Positions 62,044 through 64,000 of a stretch of 64,000 nucleotides of DNA are shown here, piece after piece. Positions within the stretch are counted from its first letter, which is position 1, and every line of letters starts with the position of its first letter. The stretch comes from Devosia pacifica (GTDB lineage: Bacteria; Pseudomonadota; Alphaproteobacteria; Rhizobiales; Devosiaceae). Position numbers and translations under genes: made by a program. Below the pieces are notes generated by a model. The model was not told the origin of the DNA. It did no database searches and was given only the letters and a program-made list of their open reading frames with translations. The stretch spans positions 725,562-789,561 of the forward strand of contig NZ_BMZE01000002.1 in the NCBI RefSeq assembly GCF_014652635.1, given 5' to 3'.

Positions 62044-63086
62044 GCATCAGGGTTCTTGTCGTCGACGATTCCGCGCTTATTCGTGACGTTCTCAAGAAAA
62101 TGCTCGAACGCGAAGGCGACATCACCGTTGTCGGTACCGCGCGCGACCCGATGGAGGCACGCGAGAAGATCAAGGCCCTCGATCCTGACGTCGTGACACT
62201 CGACATCGAGATGCCCAACATGAATGGCCTCGCCTTTCTCGAGCGGCTTATGCGCTTGCGGCCGACGCCGGTGGTGATGGTCTCGACGCTGACAACGAAG
62301 GGGGCGAGCGAGACCTTGCTTGCGCTCGAACTGGGGGCCGTCGACTTCGTAGCCAAGCCGAATGCCGATCTCAGTGGCGGGCTCGAGACGTTCGGCATCG
62401 GCTTGCGCGAGCGGATACGGGCGGCAGCCCGTGCCGACGTGCGCGCGCGCTCGCAGCGTGAAACTGGTACACAAGCGCCGTTGAAGTGGGCGGGATCCCC
62501 GTCGGGGGCCCTGATCGCAATCGGCGCGTCAACCGGCGGGGTCGAGGCGATCCGTGCTGTGCTCACGAGGTTGCCGGCCGATGCGCCCCCGATCGCCATC
62601 GCCCAGCACATGCCGGCCGGGTTCACCAGCCGCTTTGCCGCGCGCCTCAACGAATTGTGCCCGCATACCGTCGTTGAAGCAGAAGACCGAATGCAAATGC
62701 GCGCCGGCCACGTTTATATCGCGCCTGGCGACTATCATCTGAGGATAGAGCGCAGCTCAGGCATCCTGAAGTGTCGCGTTGAGCACGATGAGCTGACGAG
62801 CGGGCATCGCCCAAGCGTCGATGTGCTGTTTTCTTCGGTAGCCAAAGCCTTGGGCTCTCTGGCTGTTGGCGTGCTGCTGACCGGCATGGGCCGTGACGGA
62901 GCAACCGGCCTTGGCGAGATGCGGAAAGCCGGAGCGCACACGATCGGCCAGAACCAGGCGAGCGCGCTGGTTTACGGAATGCCGCGTGTTGCCTTCGAGG
63001 AAGGCGCGGTCGTTGAGCAGGCGCCGATCGACGCCGTGGCAGAGCGGGTGGTCCATGCGCTCACACGACTGCGTAAGGCGGCGTGA
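62040..63086 (+). CDS. cheB: Chemotaxis methylesterase CheB
   Basis: A 348-residue response-regulator esterase. The receiver domain has phosphoacceptor Asp55 in VVTLDIEMPNMNG. The C-terminal esterase domain has the catalytic triad Ser164 in IGASTGGVEAI, His190 in IAQHMPAGFTSRFA and Asp286 in TGMGRDGATGL. It removes methyl groups from receptors when phosphorylated by CheA. It is coupled to cheR by an ATGA overlap. Confidence 0.96.
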   Translation: MSIRVLVVDDSALIRDVLKKMLEREGDITVVGTARDPMEAREKIKALDPDVVTLDIEMPNMNGLAFLERLMRLRPTPVVMVSTLTTKGASETLLALELGAVDFVAKPNADLSGGLETFGIGLRERIRAAARADVRARSQRETGTQAPLKWAGSPSGALIAIGASTGGVEAIRAVLTRLPADAPPIAIAQHMPAGFTSRFAARLNELCPHTVVEAEDRMQMRAGHVYIAPGDYHLRIERSSGILKCRVEHDELTSGHRPSVDVLFSSVAKALGSLAVGVLLTGMGRDGATGLGEMRKAGAHTIGQNQASALVYGMPRVAFEEGAVVEQAPIDAVAERVVHALTRLRKAA

Positions 63087-63187
63087 CGAATGCCGAGCCG
63101 TCGGTTGATAGATTTGTAACTCTTGTTTTCTAACGTGGAGTGGCCGGGCCTGGAGCGCGGCTATTCTGTTCAGGTGGATGCTAAGAC

Positions 63188-63577
63188 ATGCCCAAGGCTA
63201 GCGCGCTCAGCGTTATGATTGTCGACGACCAGCAGTCGATGCGCGGTATCTGTAAGTATATTCTCACGCAGCTTGGCTTCAAAGACATCGTGGAAGCCAA
63301 GAGCGGGCGCGACGCGTTGGGTAAGCTGGAGAAGGGGAATGTCGACCTGATCATTTCCGACTGGAACATGGACGATATTGACGGACTGACCTTGCTCAAG
63401 GTGATCCGTAAGCATCCGCGCACCCAGGCCATGCCATTCATCATGGCGACTGGCCGCTCCGATAAGGAACAGGTCAAGGAAGCGATTTCGTTCGGTGTCA
63501 ATAACTACATCATTAAACCGTTCGATGCCTCGACAATGAAAAAACGTATCGAGGCGGTGATCGGCGCGCTAACCTGA
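63188..63577 (+). CDS. cheY: Chemotaxis response regulator CheY (second copy)
   Basis: A 129-residue receiver domain. Asp13-Asp14 form the acidic pocket, Asp58 in IISDWNMDDIDG is the phosphoacceptor, Thr88 in IMATGRS is the switch residue and Lys110 in YIIKPFD the conserved lysine. The DWNMD sequence and length match classical flagellar-motor CheY more closely than the first copy does. It is the last che gene and is followed by a terminator. Confidence 0.94.
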   Translation: MPKASALSVMIVDDQQSMRGICKYILTQLGFKDIVEAKSGRDALGKLEKGNVDLIISDWNMDDIDGLTLLKVIRKHPRTQAMPFIMATGRSDKEQVKEAISFGVNNYIIKPFDASTMKKRIEAVIGALT

Positions 63578-63647
63578 TTGTCCAGCCATGCGGCACATAT
63601 AGTCGCGGCAGACTATACGATCACAGAATTCTCGAAACTACTCGATG

Positions 63648-63682
63648 GGCGGCAGTTCCACTGCCGCCTTATTCGTGTTTTT
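63648..63682 (+). terminator. Rho-independent terminator after the che cluster
   Basis: GGCGGCAG and CTGCCGCC form a perfect 8-bp stem with the five-base loop TTCCA, followed by a T-rich tract ending in TTTTT. Confidence 0.8.
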
Positions 63683-63753
63683 CTACTCGAATTAATCCGA
63701 CATTAAGCGGGCTCCATATATTCTGTCGTGGACTTTATTCCATGGAGCAAGCG

Positions 63754-64000
63754 ATGGCAGGACTGTTCTATACATTCAGGCGATGTTCGACCCTTATTCT
63801 TGCCGGTGCTTCGTGCCTGATGGTTCCTGTATCTGCGGGGGCGCATGAGTTTACCGCAGCGCTGGAGCAGATGGCCCACGATCACATCGCTCACATTGCC
63901 AGCGACCCAGATATTGTTCGCGCCGTAAAAGAGCAGAACCTGCAAACGGCGCTGCTTGGCGATGCGGAAATCGAAGCTCTTGATCAGACCTGGCGCGCGG
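63754..64000 (+). CDS. Secreted PDC-sensor-like protein, 3' end beyond window
   Basis: The first 82 codons of a secreted protein. GGAG lies six bases before the ATG. The signal peptide spans about residues 1-30 (hydrophobic TLILAGASCLMVPVSAGA). The mature start HEFTAALEQMAHDHIAHIASDPDIVRAVKEQN, then ALLGDAEIEALDQTWRA, resembles periplasmic proteins with a PDC-type sensor domain found in alphaproteobacteria. Position after the che cluster suggests a sensory or ligand-binding role, but the rest is outside the window. Confidence 0.6.
   Translation, partial: MAGLFYTFRRCSTLILAGASCLMVPVSAGAHEFTAALEQMAHDHIAHIASDPDIVRAVKEQNLQTALLGDAEIEALDQTWRA

Noticed and set aside
1..64000. CRISPR arrays, insertion sequences, integrases, toxin-antitoxin or defence islands
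   Set aside because: No regularly spaced repeats, transposase or integrase motifs, or defence-type gene clusters were seen on either strand.

Overview
The window is GC-rich, densely coding bacterial chromosome. It looks like a free-living, motile alphaproteobacterium of the Hyphomicrobiales type, possibly near Devosiaceae. This rests on overall gene content: the cheX-cheY-cheA-cheW/cheD-cheR-cheB-cheY order, gene-transfer-agent (GTA) head-spike genes, a Brucella-type DXR-like reductase, and several ABC uptake operons. The genus is inferred, not shown. No rRNA operon, CRISPR array, transposase or integrase is visible. One tRNA gene is present (tRNA-Ala, CGC anticodon, 52442-52517, minus strand).

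Region 1 (1-18134), sugar uptake and alpha-glucan metabolism. A LacI-type repressor is divergent from an RbsA/RbsC/RbsB-type sugar ABC operon, with two tandem LacI-type operators between them. A GH38-like (DUF5054) hydrolase follows. Next comes a complete GlgE pathway block: glgE, a fused trehalose synthase-maltokinase, glgB and malQ. Together these would convert trehalose via maltose and maltose-1-phosphate into branched glucan. A poxvirus-type topoisomerase IB closes the region.

Region 2 (18200-25000), surface. Two small genes match the RcGTA head-spike base and head-spike fibre families. They converge, with overlapping 3' ends, on a minus-strand operon for an acidic surface polysaccharide: ugd, UDP-glucuronate 4-epimerase, two glycosyltransferases and an O-antigen ligase/polymerase-like membrane protein. 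This is a suggestive pairing, because GTA spikes are known to bind capsule.

Region 3 (25000-33500), mixed housekeeping: an EamA exporter, an AKR-FAH hydrolase-Dda-like helicase operon, a Kef-type antiporter with a long acidic tail, an Rrf2 regulator and purU. Upstream of purU on the same strand is a tiny unit: a 23-codon ORF with a 15-base match to the 16S anti-Shine-Dalgarno region, ending at a UUCG-loop terminator.

Region 4 (33500-56300), transport and metabolism. It holds a potFGHI putrescine/spermidine operon, psuG-psuK, an M20 peptidase, an RNA methyltransferase and a tandem-CAP-domain secreted protein. A ugp-type glycerol-3-phosphate operon follows (ugpB-A-E-Q-C) with an RpiR regulator. 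Then come a PHP-domain phosphoesterase preceded by the remnant of a second copy next to the tRNA-Ala, a siderophore-interacting protein, an HPP membrane protein, and a COG4091 oxidoreductase that may be the DXR-like enzyme DRL.

Region 5 (56400-64000), chemotaxis: STAS protein, CheY, CheA, CheW, then CheD, CheR, CheB and a second CheY. A small opposite-strand gene between cheW and cheD carries a DxxxQ motif and is a candidate CheZ/CheT-like CheY-P phosphatase. A secreted sensor-like protein runs off the right edge.
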